A DNA stretch of 64,000 bases from Diphasiastrum complanatum (GCA_029204225.1 CM055092.1:19647222-19711221), one strand, 5' to 3'. Numbered from the stretch's first letter, positions 33,068-45,382 are shown. Numbers and translations are program-made. Notes: a model not told the origin generated them from the sequence alone.

Positions 33068-35407
33068 GACTGACCGGTCAGCTATGGGGATCTCACAGAA
33101 ATGGCCACTGTTTGGAGTTCATCAGGATAACTGTTGTGCAAGATGCTGCCCATAGTGTAAGCACGGGTGCGTCCACGGTCGGGGTGGTCGGTAGAATGGG
33201 GGAGTTGATGAGTCAAAGTGCTGCTCTCGAGGTGTAAGCACGGTCAGTTCTCGTGGTTTGAGCCTGGCGCTGTCTGCACGTAGGACGGATGAGGCAAAGT
33301 GTTGCCTAGGTAGGTGAAAGCACGGCCTGTACCTTGTGGGGTGCGAGGCGACATATTCGAACTGTACGGGTTAACCATTGATACAGAGATGTTGCTCGAA
33401 TTCGGGTGTAAAGCACGGGTGGTTAGCTGCTGGTCCGGGATAGTTGTCGATTGCTTAGCTATAAGGGCTATCGACCAGATTTGGTGGGGCGTGGCTGAGG
33501 CAATGTGCTGCTTAATGGTGAAAGCACAGATAGTTGGATGGGTGTTGTCTGTGGGCTAATTCTATGATCGATCTGTATGGGCGCATTGAGGCAAAGGTCC
33601 TTTGGCAGGACTATCGCAAAGGGGGACCTTGTCTTTGTTACCTGTTAGTAAACCTGCCTGAGTGTTTTGCTTGTATGTATTCGTGGTGAGTCTTAGTACT
33701 CATGCCTTGTCTGGTTTGCATGATTGCTTGTGATACAAGGAGCTGATGGCTCGAGAAGGAACTTTTCTTTTGAAGGCTGATACCATCAAACAAAGAGCAC
33801 TACAGAATCTGTGGGGCGGATTCGCAGTTCAAGTACTAGCACGTGAACGGCAACAAAAGTTGGAAAGGGCAATTTCAGGGGAGATCTTTTATGGAGCAAT
33901 TGGTCTTCATTTGGGATGGCTACCTTCGGAACTGAAACTCATTGAGCATGGGTGATATTCAATGTCAGTTGGGTTTTTCCTCAAAGGGAAAAGACTAGAA
34001 TCCTCTTCAGAGATTGGCAACAAGTTCGATCAAGCCATAATCCTAGCAGATGGGAAGCAAAGTGTTGGAAAGGCTTTTTGTCTGAGAACTCTACTCTAAG
34101 TCCGGTCAACTATTTTTATAAGTGGAGGGGAACTGTTACACACACCTCTCTCTTGGGGCAAATTTTGACTGAAAGTTGATCAAAATGGGGGCAAATTCAA
34201 GGTGACCTAGCCATACTCACACGAGGAGACTGGCGGACCTGATAAGTTGACAAGTTTTTGTTGTGAAAAGGAAAGCTTGTTATAGGCTTTCTCTAGACCA
34301 GCAATGATGAGGAGACATAATGAGTACGCTGACTTGTGTTACATGTAAAGCAACTGATCAATGAAGGAACTGTGAAAGTTGAGTCTTACACTAGAGACTT
34401 GGTACTTCGAGCAGACGTTGAGGGACAGTTCGTACTGAAATCAGACTGGTGCAAACTCTAGGTGCATGTGTCTGATTCAAAGAGAACTACTTGAAGCCAA
34501 GCTAGATGTACACTTCTTGTTTTGACTGTGAGGCAACTGACCAATGATGGAATTGAGAAAGTCAAGTTTTGCACGACACGGACATGGTGCTTCAAACAAA
34601 CGCGAAGAGATAGTTCGTATGTGAATCAAACTGGTGCGACCCCTTGGCTCTCAATGAGGTCAATGGTTACAATTGGGCTGATTCAAAGACAGCTACTTCA
34701 ATCTAAGTGAGAGGTGCATTGCGGAGTACTCAATCTTTGCCTACCTTAAAGAGCCAAGAAGGAAAAGTATCAAGATCAGGCTGGGACAAGGAGAGAAATC
34801 CAGGCGCGAAAACAATAAGGCACGGAGTGGTGCATTGCGGAGTACTCAATCTTTGCCTACCTTAAAGAGCCAAGAAGGAAAAGTATCAAGATCAGGCTGG
34901 GACAAGGAGAGGAATCCAGGCGTGAAAGCAATAAGGCACAGAGTGGACCATACAGTGGGCAATCAAACGATAAATCCTTTGGCACAGGGAGCTTTGATAC
35001 CTGTGTGGAACTGATTAAATCTGGAGCTCAGGGAGCTCAACACAAAGTGCATCAAGGACAAATCAGGAGCTCAAAGGAGTTCCGAAGTCAAAAGTCAGAA
35101 GCGACAGGGGCGAACATTTCACAGAAAGGCCTTTGTCACCAGTTAATAAGGTTCTTGGGTTTTACGTAAGCAATATAAAATCTATGCTTTTCCCAGACAA
35201 AGTGATATTTTCAAGTTATGTAATTTTTCAGTACAAAGAGCTGAGCCTCCGACTTGTGGTATGCCAGCTTCAATGTTAATAAAAAGTGGCCTGTAAATTG
35301 AGTACTGTGCCAAGTAGATAAAATGTATAGTTAATTTTAATTGAGAGGCAACTTTACTTTAATCTGACATCTGATGAGGACATCAGATTCTATAAAGGTG
35401 GGGTGGA
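33068..35407 (+). other. Non-coding internal region of H2 with tandem repeats
   Basis: No Gag, protease, integrase or RT motif is found in any frame. Degenerate repeats fill much of it. A GTGTAAGCACGG/GTGAAAGCACGG motif recurs at about 33158, 33233, 33318, 33408 and 33518. Two diverged blocks start with AAGCAACTGATCAATGA (about 34348) and AGGCAACTGACCAATGA (about 34529). A near-perfect 116-bp tandem pair begins GTGCATTGCGGAGTACTC at 34714 and 34830. Confidence 0.7.
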
Positions 35408-36565
35408 TGTTGTAAAGCTACCTTTACAAGCTTTACTTTCGGCGCCAGCATTGTCCCTGGCGCTAGCAGCGCCCCTGGTGCTCCCGGCGCCACTGTGACC
35501 AGAATCCAGCCGGCGCCAAATTCCTATGGCATAAAATCTTTGATCGGTTCTAGCGAAGTCTAGAGAGCTCGGATCGATGTGCAATCACCTAACACGATTT
35601 AGGCATGATTAAAGGAAGCCTGTGGATCAATAAATTCTAGAGAGAGAAAATGACTTTCTAAAGAGAGAAAATCCTAGAGAGAGAAAACGTGCTTTACCAG
35701 CCTGGGTAGAGCACTTGGTATGAGGGGAGGTGGCGAATTCCACCAATACTACAGGGGAGTGCGAGTTGCGACTCAAGGTGATCTCCAACCAAGGCTCAGC
35801 CTCCCTTCCTAGAATGTTGTCCTGGCAATCGCCTTGGCATGCCAGCGCCCCGGAGACTAGGGTCGGTCACACACTTGAAATGTAACCTTCTCAGATTTAT
35901 CAATAAAGTGGGATTTTCCTCAAACTGACTCTAATTACCTTCTGGGTTTCAGTGTTCGGTAAAAGCACCAGTTGTAAGGCCGCTTTAAACTTTTTAATTT
36001 GGCACATAGTCTCTCGGGACGCTAGCAGTATGTCGTTGGGACCATTTGGTCCGTGGTGCCAACGGTATGCTGTTGGGACCATTTGGTCCAGGAACTGGTT
36101 GTCTCCATATCTGTCGTGGCTTGTGGTTCTGAGTGTTCCTTGCATGAACGTGAATGGGTTAAGCTCTTGGGGAACGGGCTCTAACCTGTCGGCTTAGTTG
36201 GATGGCTTGCTTGGGTGGAAGTTACTTGTTTATGGCTGTCCAGTTTGGCGTGGCACCGGGTTGGCTTCCAGCACTCATAATGAAGCTTTCAGTTGGTTAA
36301 GTCTGATATAAGTCAGACCACTTGCTTGGAATGGATGTTACTCGTTTGTAACAAAGCTTCGAGTTGGTTAAGTTTGATGTATGTCAGGCGGCTTGCTTGG
36401 AGGGAAGTCACCCACATCGGGACCCCCGATCTGGCATGGCACCAGGTTGGATCTCAATGTTGGTTTTTGAACTTCCAGTTGGTTAAGTTTGATCGTTGTT
36501 GGCGAGTTGGCTGCTTGTATGTCAAGTGGGTTCGGACGACAAGAGTTGAAGGCTGGGAAACTAGG
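35408..36565 (+). repeat. 3' LTR of H2, truncated at its end
   Basis: It begins TGTTGTAAAGC after the purine tract and follows the 5' LTR to about 36565 (CTGGGAAACTAG). The terminal TCTGCGCTACA part is missing. The first 120 bases contain four GGCGCC-type palindromes. Confidence 0.8.
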
Positions 36566-38462
36566 CCATTTTTTGGTTATATGCCCCACTGGCCAAATGT
36601 CCCAGTTGCTTATGAGATATAAAATGGGTGCCCAATGACGTGGCGCCCGGGCAACCATTTTGATTAAAAAAATAATAAAAAAGGTGCTTGCCAATTGGCC
36701 GAGAGCCGGCTGTCAACACGACAGGGGGAGCAACATACGGAGGGGGCACGTCGGACCATCCACGCACACAACCATTATGCATGTGCGCGTTTTATCTAGA
36801 GGCATTTCTTGTGCTCCTTGTGATTTAAGGAGTCTTTTAATCCAGAATCCATATCTATTGAAAAAGGCATTTGTAAATAGAGCTTGTATTTAATTTAAAT
36901 TTGTACTTTCAATTTATTTTTATTTTGCAAGGAATATCTATTGCCTCTGGCCCTTGAAGGGCCAGAGGAAAGGGCCCTTCCCTGCTATAAATTGTTTTTT
37001 ACATTTTTTTTACTCTTTTGTATAATTTTTTTGACATGCACCTTTTGGGTGGAACATGAGTAAAATTCCCAAAAAAAAAAAAGCCTATCTGCACCTTCTA
37101 GAATCAGAATGTGTATGTGAAACAAAAAAAAACAATAAAAGAGGTCGCAGATTGTGCCTCCTAAGGCACATCCAATGTAAAAAATGATATTAGGTGGAGG
37201 GCAAGTCCCTCTTCCCAAGAGCCTTCTTGTTTTGTTGGTATTGGGCACCTTAAAGCTCGAAGGCCCAAGGGAGAAGTACTTAGGCTCCATAATGGCCAAC
37301 TAAAAAAGCTAATAACATTAAAAACTAGGTTCCTATGCTTCTTCCATTCATAGTAAGCTTGATCACGAGAACCTTAAAATTTGTAAGGTTCAATAAAAGA
37401 TTCAAGAGAATTTGTTTCTATTTTGAGTAGAGTACATGTTGTGATATTTAGTAGGTAATTTGAGCGCAAAGAAACTTTTTTAAGACGTCATAATATTTAG
37501 AGAAATGAAGGGTGCATCTTTGTCATTGATGTGCCATGAGGCAAGTTACCCACCACGACCTAGTGATGACGAGAAAAAGGAATAAAAAATTCAACTTGCA
37601 ATCTTGGAATGGAAGTGCTCGGGTTCGTGTCAATTCCTCACCAAACATTCATCTCACTCGATGAAGGTCGATGGGTTCGTTGGGCGAAAATAGCTCACTC
37701 CAACCAATTCCAATATTTGTAATAAGAAAGCATCCATTTGTATGTAGATTTCTCTCTCCAGATGTGACTATCACTCTTGCAAAAGACAAAAGGAAAGGGG
37801 TGGGTAGGGTCATATTGTCATTGTTTGACAAAAAAGAAACAATCATTTTGGTGAATTTTTCTAGATCTTACATGGGTGGGCGCTATGATTAATTTAGATA
37901 TAAAAGTTAGTATGATGTTTAACAAATTCAAAACTCAAGTCTTTCTTTCTTGTACAATTTTTCATGTGACAACATTTTACGTGTGCAATGAGCAACCTAG
38001 TGATATGTTAATGTCAACTTAATACGATTTTGATTTTATGGACGGTTGGTCTCATCAAAGAAAAAGAATAGAAGATTTTAAATACATATACAAGACTTTA
38101 CACAAGACATTTGGAACAATTTAAAGCTTATGATGTTGAAAAAACTTAAGCAAGAGGATTATATTGTATGTAGCTATGGGCTATAGTCTATAGTGAGGTA
38201 TCATAACTTGTGGATCTTAAGAGCTATTGATGATGTTCATCAACACTATGTTATCTTAAAGAAGTACAAGCTTAAACCAAGGCAAGGAAGACCAACATGA
38301 CTCCAATGGGCAAGAAAGAAATTAGAAGTGACCTTGTCAAGCCTAGGAGTAACATCTCTATGGAAGATGTAAGAGAGGAGTTTTGTCAAGAGAAACATGA
38401 GAGGAAAGAGAAGAAGAGTCATTGGTAGAAAGAGTAGAGAAAAGAGTGCAATAAGAGACAAG
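36566..38462. other. Gene-free interval
   Basis: No supported gene. Frames at 36985-37299 (-), 37671-37892 (+) and 38246-38485 (-) lack motifs. AT-rich runs and poly-A tracts are common. The right edge joins a truncated family C LTR at 38463. Confidence 0.4.
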
Positions 38463-38855
38463 ACAATATCTTGAGAAATACACATGAGATGGACGTAGAA
38501 TCAAAAGAGATGAATTCTACACATAAAATGAGAAAACAAAGATACTTTTTCCATGCTGGTACTGCTATATATAGCTGCTAAAATGTCATTTGCCCAATTC
38601 CCTAAACTTGCTCTAAATGGTAACTTCTTGGTACTTCATCAAAAAACCTAGAAATTCCAGTCTAGATGCAATGTATGAGATCTAGCCAATTAGAATAGGT
38701 CCAAATCCAATCTCATCCATTTATCTACATGCCAAAAATAGTACAAACACTATTTAGGCCTTTATTGACAAATATAAATCTATCTCTAAGTTGAAATTTC
38801 ATGCTGGCCTCAAAATTGCCAAAACAGATCAACTAAACTAGTTGAAATTTTCACA
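38463..38855 (-). repeat. Truncated 3' LTR, copia family C copy 2
   Basis: From ATATCTTGAGAAATACACATGAG onward it matches the second half of the C1 LTR (16855-17233). It ends GAAATTTTCACA followed by the family C purine tract. The first 250 or so bases of the LTR, as read on the + strand, are missing. Confidence 0.75.
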
Positions 38856-40062
38856 CTCTCTCTTCAACTAGTTTTAGCAAAGATTTAGATAGAACTCCAA
38901 GAGATGTGCTATGCTTCATAAACATCTCTTTTCCCAATGCATCTCTCGTGATGATATCAGCCACACACTCCCTTGATCTTGAAGCTCCACCTCCTTTGCC
39001 ATGACTTGTTCTCTCACAAAATGATAAGCCACGTCAATATGCTTGCTCCTTCCATGAAAAATAGGATTGCTTGCCAATATTTGGGATGAAAGGTTATCAC
39101 AAAAGATGATTGGACTCTCTAAAATATCTACCAATGAAAATCCATTACCATCCTTTTATTCCAAAGCATCTCCTTTGTGCATGAAGTCAAGGCTTTGTAC
39201 TTCGCCTCACTAGAAGATAATGACATTGTTGCTTGCTTCTTTGACATCCATGAGATGGCTCCATCACCTATGAAAATAGCATGAGAACTTATGGATTTCC
39301 TATCCATTTGATCTCCAGCAAAGTCCGAATATGGAAATCCATATAAGTTAGGTGATGATCCTCCATAAACAATGCCAAAATCTCTAGAACCCGAGATGTA
39401 CGTCAATACTCTCTTGCCTAGCTTCCAATGCTCCACACTAGGATCATGCATAAATTGACTTAGTCTATAAACACAATATCTAAGATCAGGTCTTGTGATG
39501 GTTAGATATATGAGTGAACCAACTAGCTGCTAGAGAGTAATGTCCTCAAAGGATTTTTTTATCACCTCTTATAGTGAGCTTTACATTTGACTCCATTGGT
39601 GTATCACAAGATTTAGCATCCACCATATGAAATCTTTTTAGAATAGAATTATCATACTTCTCTTGAAAAATGAAAGTATATTGAGAACTTCTAAATACCT
39701 CTATTCCCAAGATATAATGTAAAAGACCAAGATCATGCACATCAAACTCCTTTTTAGTGCAATCTTGATATCATCAATATCTTTATTGTTGCCTCCACTC
39801 AAAATGATATCATAGACATAGATTAGAAGAATGGTAAGATCATTTCCAACAAATCTATAGTATAGTGAATTGTCAAACACACTCATCCTGAAATTTTGAG
39901 AAAGTAGAAAGATGTTAAGCTTAGCATACCAACTCCTTGGTGTTTGCTTAAGTCCATACAAACTCTTTTGTAGAAAACACACATGATTAGGCTTGCCATG
40001 TGAAATGTAGCACTCGGGTTGCTCCATAAATACCTCCTCCTCAAGATCACCAGTCAAAACTA
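38856..40062 (-). pseudogene. Copia RT/RNase H remnant, family C copy 2
   Basis: On the minus strand: [29 protein letters not shown] and IYVYDIILSGG (39701-40090), then YILGIEVFRSSQ (39546-39740). RNase H follows with AISWMSKKQATMSLSSSEAKYKAL (39128-39451) and FHGRSKHIDVAYHFVREQV (38916-39134). The YVDD box reads YVYD, so a catalytic Asp is lost. Frames are broken at least three times and everything upstream of the RT LEEEV block is missing. At 40062 it joins a 26-bp start of another C LTR. Confidence 0.9.
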
Positions 40063-40770
40063 GTTGACAATTTTCACACTCCCTCTTCAACTAGTGAAAA
40101 TTGCTTTCTTAATAATGATCTCCAAAGGGCTTCAACTACACAAAGGAAGATAATGAGATTGTTGCTTTCTTCCTCAATAATGATCTCCATCCTAAGTATA
40201 GACATCCTTTCTTTGGTTTTATAGTAACTTTCATAATTGATATAGAGACTAGTGTCCACATTGGATGCTTCACTATTTCTTACATCAATTTTACACATCA
40301 AGATGTAACTAGAACATGAAAAACCAAATAGAATGTAAATGCAATGATTCCTCCATGCTTCCAAATTTAAACTCTTTGAGAAATTACAACAAACAAACAA
40401 TGAATGTGAGTAATCAACCAATGCTTGCATGTCTCCTCCATCTTTGTCCTTTCTTGATATGTCTTCAGCATGAAAATCAATGAATGAGCCTCCATCTTCA
40501 TCTTGCCATAAGATGTCATCAATCCATGATGACTTGGTCATAAATGAGTGATATAATGAGTCTGAATAGCCTCATTTCCATCAGCAAAACCAGCCAAGAA
40601 TGCTAGTACAACTCCACCATCAAGATGATGCAAAAAATGTAGGCTAGTTTCACCATATCTTGACAATTTGCACACATTCACTTGATATTGTTCAAACATA
40701 TGATAGAACAAGTAAAGTAAGCTTGAACAACACTTCCTTGCTGCTCCTTTGACCTTACTTGAGTGTTCAA
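40063..40770 (-). mobile_element. Family C4 3' segment with purine tract (left part)
   Basis: On the minus strand this ends with the C-family purine tract AGTTGAAGAGGGAG (40082-40095) and 26 bases of LTR (TGTGAAAATTGTCAACTAG) before fusing to C2 RT. Upstream are frames 40074-40541 and 40538-40825, with ILWQDEDGGSFIDF, the segment shared with 10349-10560. Coding meaning is unknown. Element A1 has split this segment, and the right part lies at 46078-46262. Confidence 0.5.
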
Positions 40771-40775
40771 TAACC

Positions 40776-41465
40776 TGTGAAAAGTACAGTACTAAGGACC
40801 ATAAATGGATCTTTGAATGATCCACAAGGTGATTGTATGCTTGTTAAACAATCTATCAGAAACTAGTCATAAGAAAACAAGATCTAGTTTAGCAGCTTGA
40901 TAGGAAACAAGTAGAGACAATCAAAGCATTGATCAAATAGTCTAATCCAACTCCACACGTGTGGAAATAAGGTTGTAGTACGGCCTGTAGACAGTGTTTA
41001 CAAAGTGCCAAAGCTGGGTTTCATTGAAAAATAGAGTAATCACCATACAATGAGAGGAAACTCGAGTTTCTCCTTGAGGCTCAAAAAAGTTTCTATCTTC
41101 TCACTATGGAGAATGGAAATACATAGTAAAACACACTTCCTTTGCAAAGTTAGGTGAAAATCCAGCATGTAATAAGGAAGTAGACTCCACTTTCTTGCCC
41201 TAATGTGAAAACCCTAGCCTAGATCCAAGAGTCATGCTTGGTAGGTGCATGGTAGGTACAAATCTCATCATAAATCATGGTCTAGATCCTACAAAGTAGG
41301 AATCACTACCAAATAGACACAACCACTCCTCTTGACTCGTGGTAACCTACTTTAGGTGTGTATGTACAAGTGGCACTTTGGCCATTCGAGTAACCAACAA
41401 ACAATATTGACAAAATGTACAATATTCTACATGGCTAGATTTGCCAATGTAGGCAATTTTTCACA
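40776..41465 (-). repeat. 3' LTR of A1
   Basis: 690 bp, TGTGAAAAGTAC...CAATTTTTCACA. It is the same length as the 5' LTR and nearly identical. Differences were noticed at CTTGACTCG versus CTTGGCTCG and ATTCGAG versus ATTCAAG. Confidence 0.95.
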
Positions 41466-43475
41466 CTCCTCCTCAAATCTAGCCTTGGAGATCACAATGC
41501 TTTTATCAATAACTCCAATTGAAGATCTAAGCTTGACAAATGAATCTTTACGTAAAGGTTTAGTAAAAAAATCAGCCAAGCAACTTGATGATGGCACGTG
41601 TTGGAGCTTGATCTCTTTAGCTTGCACTTTTTCCCTCACGAAATGATGAGCAATTTCGATGTGTTTGCTCCTTGCATGGAATGTAGGATTAGTTGCGAGT
41701 GATTGGGCTGATTGGTTGTCACAATAGATGATAGGGATCTCCTCCTCCATGACATGAAGCTCCACCAATAGCCTTTTGAGCCACAAGACCTCCTTGCATG
41801 TTGATGTCAAGGCCTTGTATTCGGATTCTGTGGAAGATAGGGAGATGGTATCTTGCTTTTTGGAAAGCCATGATACTACTCCATCACATATAAAGGTGGC
41901 AAAGGCACTTGTTGATCTTCTATCCACTTTGTCACCTGCAAAATCCGAGTCACTGTAGGCTCTTAAGCCAAGATTAGTTCCTCTATACAAAATACCAAAA
42001 TTCTCAGTGAATGAAATGTATCTAAGAACTCTTTTGGCCATCTTCCAATGTAAAACTAGAGGACTTTGCATGAATTGGCTTAACTTTCCAACACTATAAC
42101 TAAGATCAGGTCTAGTTATAGTTAAATAGATCAAGGAGCCAATAAGCCTTCTATATAATGTGATGTCCTCAAAGGATGCTTCATCACAACCAATAGATGC
42201 TTTTACATGTTGCTCCATTGGTGTCTCAATGCCTTTACAATTCTTCATTCCAAATCTATCTAGGATGGATGTAGCATATTTAGATTGACAAATGAAGCTA
42301 AAATCACATCCTCTAATAACCTCTATTCCAAGAATGAAGCTCAATAGGCCGAGATCTACCATCTTAAACTCTTTTGCTAAAGCAATTTTTACATCTCTAA
42401 TTCCATCTAGATCATTACCACTCAAGATAATGTCATCTACATACAAAACAAGAATAATGATCATGCCATCATGAAAACTTATATACAATGATGGATCATA
42501 GGCACTCATTACAAAATTGATGGAAATGAGAAAAGATTTTAGCCTAGAGTACCATGCTCTAGGTGCTTGCTTGAGCCCATAAAGGCTCTTCTTCAAAAAA
42601 CACACCTTTCCTTCATGCTTTGCCTTGATGAAGCCCTCGGGTTGCCTCATGTAGATCTCTTCCTCCAAATAACCATTGAGGAATGCATTTGTGAAGTCAA
42701 GTTGGAATAGCTCCCAATTGAAGGTTGTAGCAAGACTAATGATCAACCTGATAGTAACAAGATTAGCCACAGGAGCAAAAGTCTCATCATAGTCAATGCC
42801 TTTGGTTTGTAAAAAACCTTTGGCAACAAGCCTAGCTTTATGCTTGCTTATTGATCCATCTTGATTATACTTCAATCTAATCACCCACTTACAATCAAGA
42901 GGTTTCTTCCCTTGAGGAAGATCCACAAGATCCCAAGTATGATTCTCAATAAGAGCATCATACTCTACTTGCATAGCATCCATCCAACTTTTAGACTTAC
43001 AAGCATCTTCATAGCATGTTGGCTCATCTAACATTGAAGTAAGAAAGGTGTAAGATGTGAAAGATGATGAGCCTTCTCTTTGATCACCTTGACCATCATA
43101 GGTGAGCCTCAATGGCTCGGATCTTGCCCTTGTAGATCTTCTTGGAGTTCTTGGAGTTCTTGCATCTTGAGGTGGATCCTCAAGTTCTTCTTCACTTGGA
43201 AGCTCCTCCTCCATCCTAGCATGATTCTTGGCATCAAGATGATTAGTAGCATTATCATCCAAATCACAAGCATGTCCTTCATCAAAAATAACATCCCTAC
43301 TCACTATCACCTTGCTAGTGATGGGATTGAAGACTCTATAACCTTTGCTATTCTCACCATATCCCACAAAGATGCCTTTGATGGATGTTGCATCATCCTT
43401 CCTTCTCTTATCCAAGGATTGGTGTACATAGCAAGTGGATCCAAAAATTTTGAGATCTTTGAGATTGGGCTTCTC
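41427..43475 (-). CDS. Copia Pol: integrase tail, RT and RNase H, element A1
   Basis: A single open frame of about 660 residues, from inside the integrase C-terminal region to the 3' LTR. It begins with the FGSTCYVHQSLDKRRK and GIFVGY blocks. RT follows ([76 protein letters not shown] with intact YVDD). Then comes RNase H (AYSDSDFAGDKVDRRSTSA, WLSKKQDTISLSSTESEYKAL, FHARSKHIEIAHHFVREKV, LADFFTKPL). The reading ends at 41427 inside the LTR. RT and RNase H look competent. No normal start exists because the upstream polyprotein is broken. Confidence 0.95.
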   Translation of the reverse strand, partial: EKPNLKDLKIFGSTCYVHQSLDKRRKDDATSIKGIFVGYGENSKGYRVFNPITSKVIVSRDVIFDEGHACDLDDNATNHLDAKNHARMEEELPSEEELEDPPQDARTPRTPRRSTRARSEPLRLTYDGQGDQREGSSSFTSYTFLTSMLDEPTCYEDACKSKSWMDAMQVEYDALIENHTWDLVDLPQGKKPLDCKWVIRLKYNQDGSISKHKARLVAKGFLQTKGIDYDETFAPVANLVTIRLIISLATTFNWELFQLDFTNAFLNGYLEEEIYMRQPEGFIKAKHEGKVCFLKKSLYGLKQAPRAWYSRLKSFLISINFVMSAYDPSLYISFHDGMIIILVLYVDDIILSGNDLDGIRDVKIALAKEFKMVDLGLLSFILGIEVIRGCDFSFICQSKYATSILDRFGMKNCKGIETPMEQHVKASIGCDEASFEDITLYRRLIGSLIYLTITRPDLSYSVGKLSQFMQSPLVLHWKMAKRVLRYISFTENFGILYRGTNLGLRAYSDSDFAGDKVDRRSTSAFATFICDGVVSWLSKKQDTISLSSTESEYKALTSTCKEVLWLKRLLVELHVMEEEIPIIYCDNQSAQSLATNPTFHARSKHIEIAHHFVREKVQAKEIKLQHVPSSSCLADFFTKPLRKDSFVKLRSSIGVIDKSIVISKARFEEECEKLPTLANLAM

Positions 43476-43479
43476 TCCA

Positions 43480-43885
43480 CTGCAATATTAGCATCAAGAT
43501 TAAACAATCTACCTTGCTTAAAGCCTTTGGCTATACATTCATAATTTCTAAGGATGGAACAAACTCCATGCTTAAATTGTACATCTAGGCCATTATCCAT
43601 TAACTGGCCAACACTAAGCAAATTCTTGGTTAACTTAGGAACATAAAGAACATTATCTAGATTCATCCTTTTGGATGATCCCACATACAAGGGAATTGTT
43701 CCTATTCCACTTATCTTACATTCTTGACTACTTGCAGTATAGATTGATCTATGTAAGTCATTGTAAGAAAGTAAGGTGGAGAATATGTCCTTTTGATATG
43801 TCATGTGGGAACTTGCCCCACTATCAATCCACCAAGAATCATTGGTGTTGCTCTTGGATGATGGTGGTTTGTTGGAAACCATCAA
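43480..43885 (-). pseudogene. Copia protease and pre-integrase region, element A1
   Basis: The frame carries SWWIDSGASSHMT, the copia protease active site with intact D-S-G. It continues with LYVPKLTKNLLSVGQLMDNGL and CIAKGFKQGRLFNLDANIAVE of the Gag-pre-integrase domain. At about 43480 the homology stops abruptly, and the sequence passes to the integrase C-terminal region in another frame. The HHCC finger and the D,D-35-E core are deleted. Confidence 0.9.
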
Positions 43886-43993
43886 GGATGACTCTTCATC
43901 CTCCTCTTCCTCCTGATGTGCAATGTTGCTTTGTTTGCTCTCTTGTGCCTTCTTCTTCTTGAGACATTCTGATGCAAAATGTCCTTTCTTTCC

Positions 43994-44751
43994 TCAGAAA
44001 AAACATTTGTACTTGGACTTGTCTTTGATCTTGCCCTTTGAGCTTGAAGCCTCATCCTCCTCCTTGGTCTCCTTGAAGTGCTTCTTCTTGCCATTGGTCT
44101 TCTTCTTGCTTTTGAATGAGAAATTAGCTTTCTCATCACCATCCTGCAGAGAAATAGCATTCATTCTTGCATTGGTATGCAACATCCTACACTCTTCAGC
44201 TACTAATACACTGTGTAGCTTTTCTATAGTAGGCAAAGTGTCTTGGATTGCAAAGCTTTGGACCAAATTTGTAAAGCCACTCCCTAGACCATTTAGGACA
44301 TCTGAACAAGCTCACTATCTTGAATCTTCTCTCCAATGGAAGCTAACTCCCTATTAAGAGACTTGATTCTTAGCACATAATCTTGTGCATTCTCATCACT
44401 CCTCTTCATGCTTTGTAGAATCTGGTTCCTAAGCATGAGAACCCTCGAAGTGTTACTAGACTCATAGATAGATTTTAAAGATTCCCAAGCCTCTTTAGCA
44501 CTCTTACATGATGATACTTCCCTTAAAAGATCATTGCTTACATTCATCTTAATACAGTGAAGTGCAAGCCTAGACCTCTTCTTGTATCTCACTAATTCCT
44601 GTGCACCTAGAGGTTCATCTTCATCATCTATTAGAAACTCATAAAGATCCTGGAGCACCATTAGTGACTCCATCCTCACTTTTCAAATAGCATAATTGGT
44701 AGAATTTAACCTCTCACTAGCTTCTAGAAGGTAGGCTCCCACTGATCCCAT
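43994..44751 (-). pseudogene. Copia Gag, element A1
   Basis: Gag builds the virus-like particle. The minus-strand start at 44751 reads MGS.GAYLLEASERLN.TNYAI, then TGA where A2 (57514) has TGG, so the N-terminal Trp is a stop. Reading resumes at RMESLMVLQDLYEFL and runs through the UBN2-type domain (KEAWESLKSIYESSNTSRVLMLRNQIL). A small deletion near 44290 shifts the frame relative to A2, and it continues from 44266. The Lys-rich tail ends KDKSKYKCFF with a stop where A2 has the second knuckle Cys, so the CCHC zinc knuckle is broken too. Confidence 0.9.
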
Positions 44752-45370
44752 CTTACTAGCAAGATTCTACACACAAGATATAGATTTGTTTGGACCTGAA
44801 ACTCACAAAGGTTTCTAACTTGCAGTGTTTCACTCAAATGTTGACTTCTAATCCAACAGATGGATTTGTAATCACAGTTCTATCACTCCCTCACAAGCTG
44901 GAATGAAGATAAGATGAGATGAAAACTACACTCAAGCAAATCTTGCCAATCTTGGCTATTCTTGGACAAAAACTGACTCTATCTCTCTCATTCACTTTAA
45001 TGTACTTTCAAGACCTGGTTTCCACTTTAAGAAGGTCTGAAATCAGCCTAGATTAATTAGTTTTCATGAAACAAATTCAAAACTAATCAATGGCAAGTGA
45101 TCTTGGTAGCTTATCCTAGGATTTGCACCAAAAATTACATCAAACTGACACCATATGAATTTTCTATGATCCAATGAATATGGGTTATTAAATGCTGGTT
45201 CAGAGATGCCCACACGTGTGAACAGTACGGATTTTGATCCTGAAAAGGTTTGGGATCAAATCCCCTCACCAAAACCTAGATACCAGCTCGCCCTTCCAAT
45301 TCTAGCTTTTTGCACCAAAACCTGCTAAAACTGGATTAGATTCAAACACAGATCAATGGCCTTGTACTTG

Positions 45371-45382
45371 GCTCTGATACCA
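45371..45382 (-). other. Primer-binding site of A1
   Basis: TGGTATCAGAGC on the minus strand, complementary to initiator tRNA-Met, directly abuts the 5' LTR. Confidence 0.95.

Larger units (their letters stand above)
31866..36565 (+). mobile_element. Non-coding LTR retrotransposon H2 (LARD-like)
   Basis: A 5' LTR (31866-33052), primer site (33055-33067), a 2.35-kb internal region without any recognisable gag or pol, a purine tract (AAAGGTGGGGTGGA, ending 35407) and a 3' LTR (35408-36565) make up the element. The 3' LTR lacks its last 40 or so bases. Such elements depend on enzymes supplied by an autonomous relative. H sequences are GC-richer than the other families, with repeated GGCGCC and GGACCATT.GGTCC motifs. 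Confidence 0.75.

Noticed and set aside
32830-33237. A 135-residue + strand frame
   Set aside because: It crosses the 5' LTR end and primer site of H2, so it cannot be a normal gene.
33158-33530. A CRISPR-like array from the repeated AAGCACGG motif
   Set aside because: Spacing is uneven (about 75-110 bases), repeats are short and degenerate, and the context is a plant retroelement.
43080-43544. A 154-residue + strand frame
   Set aside because: It is antisense to the copia A1 integrase, protease and RT region and has no domain.
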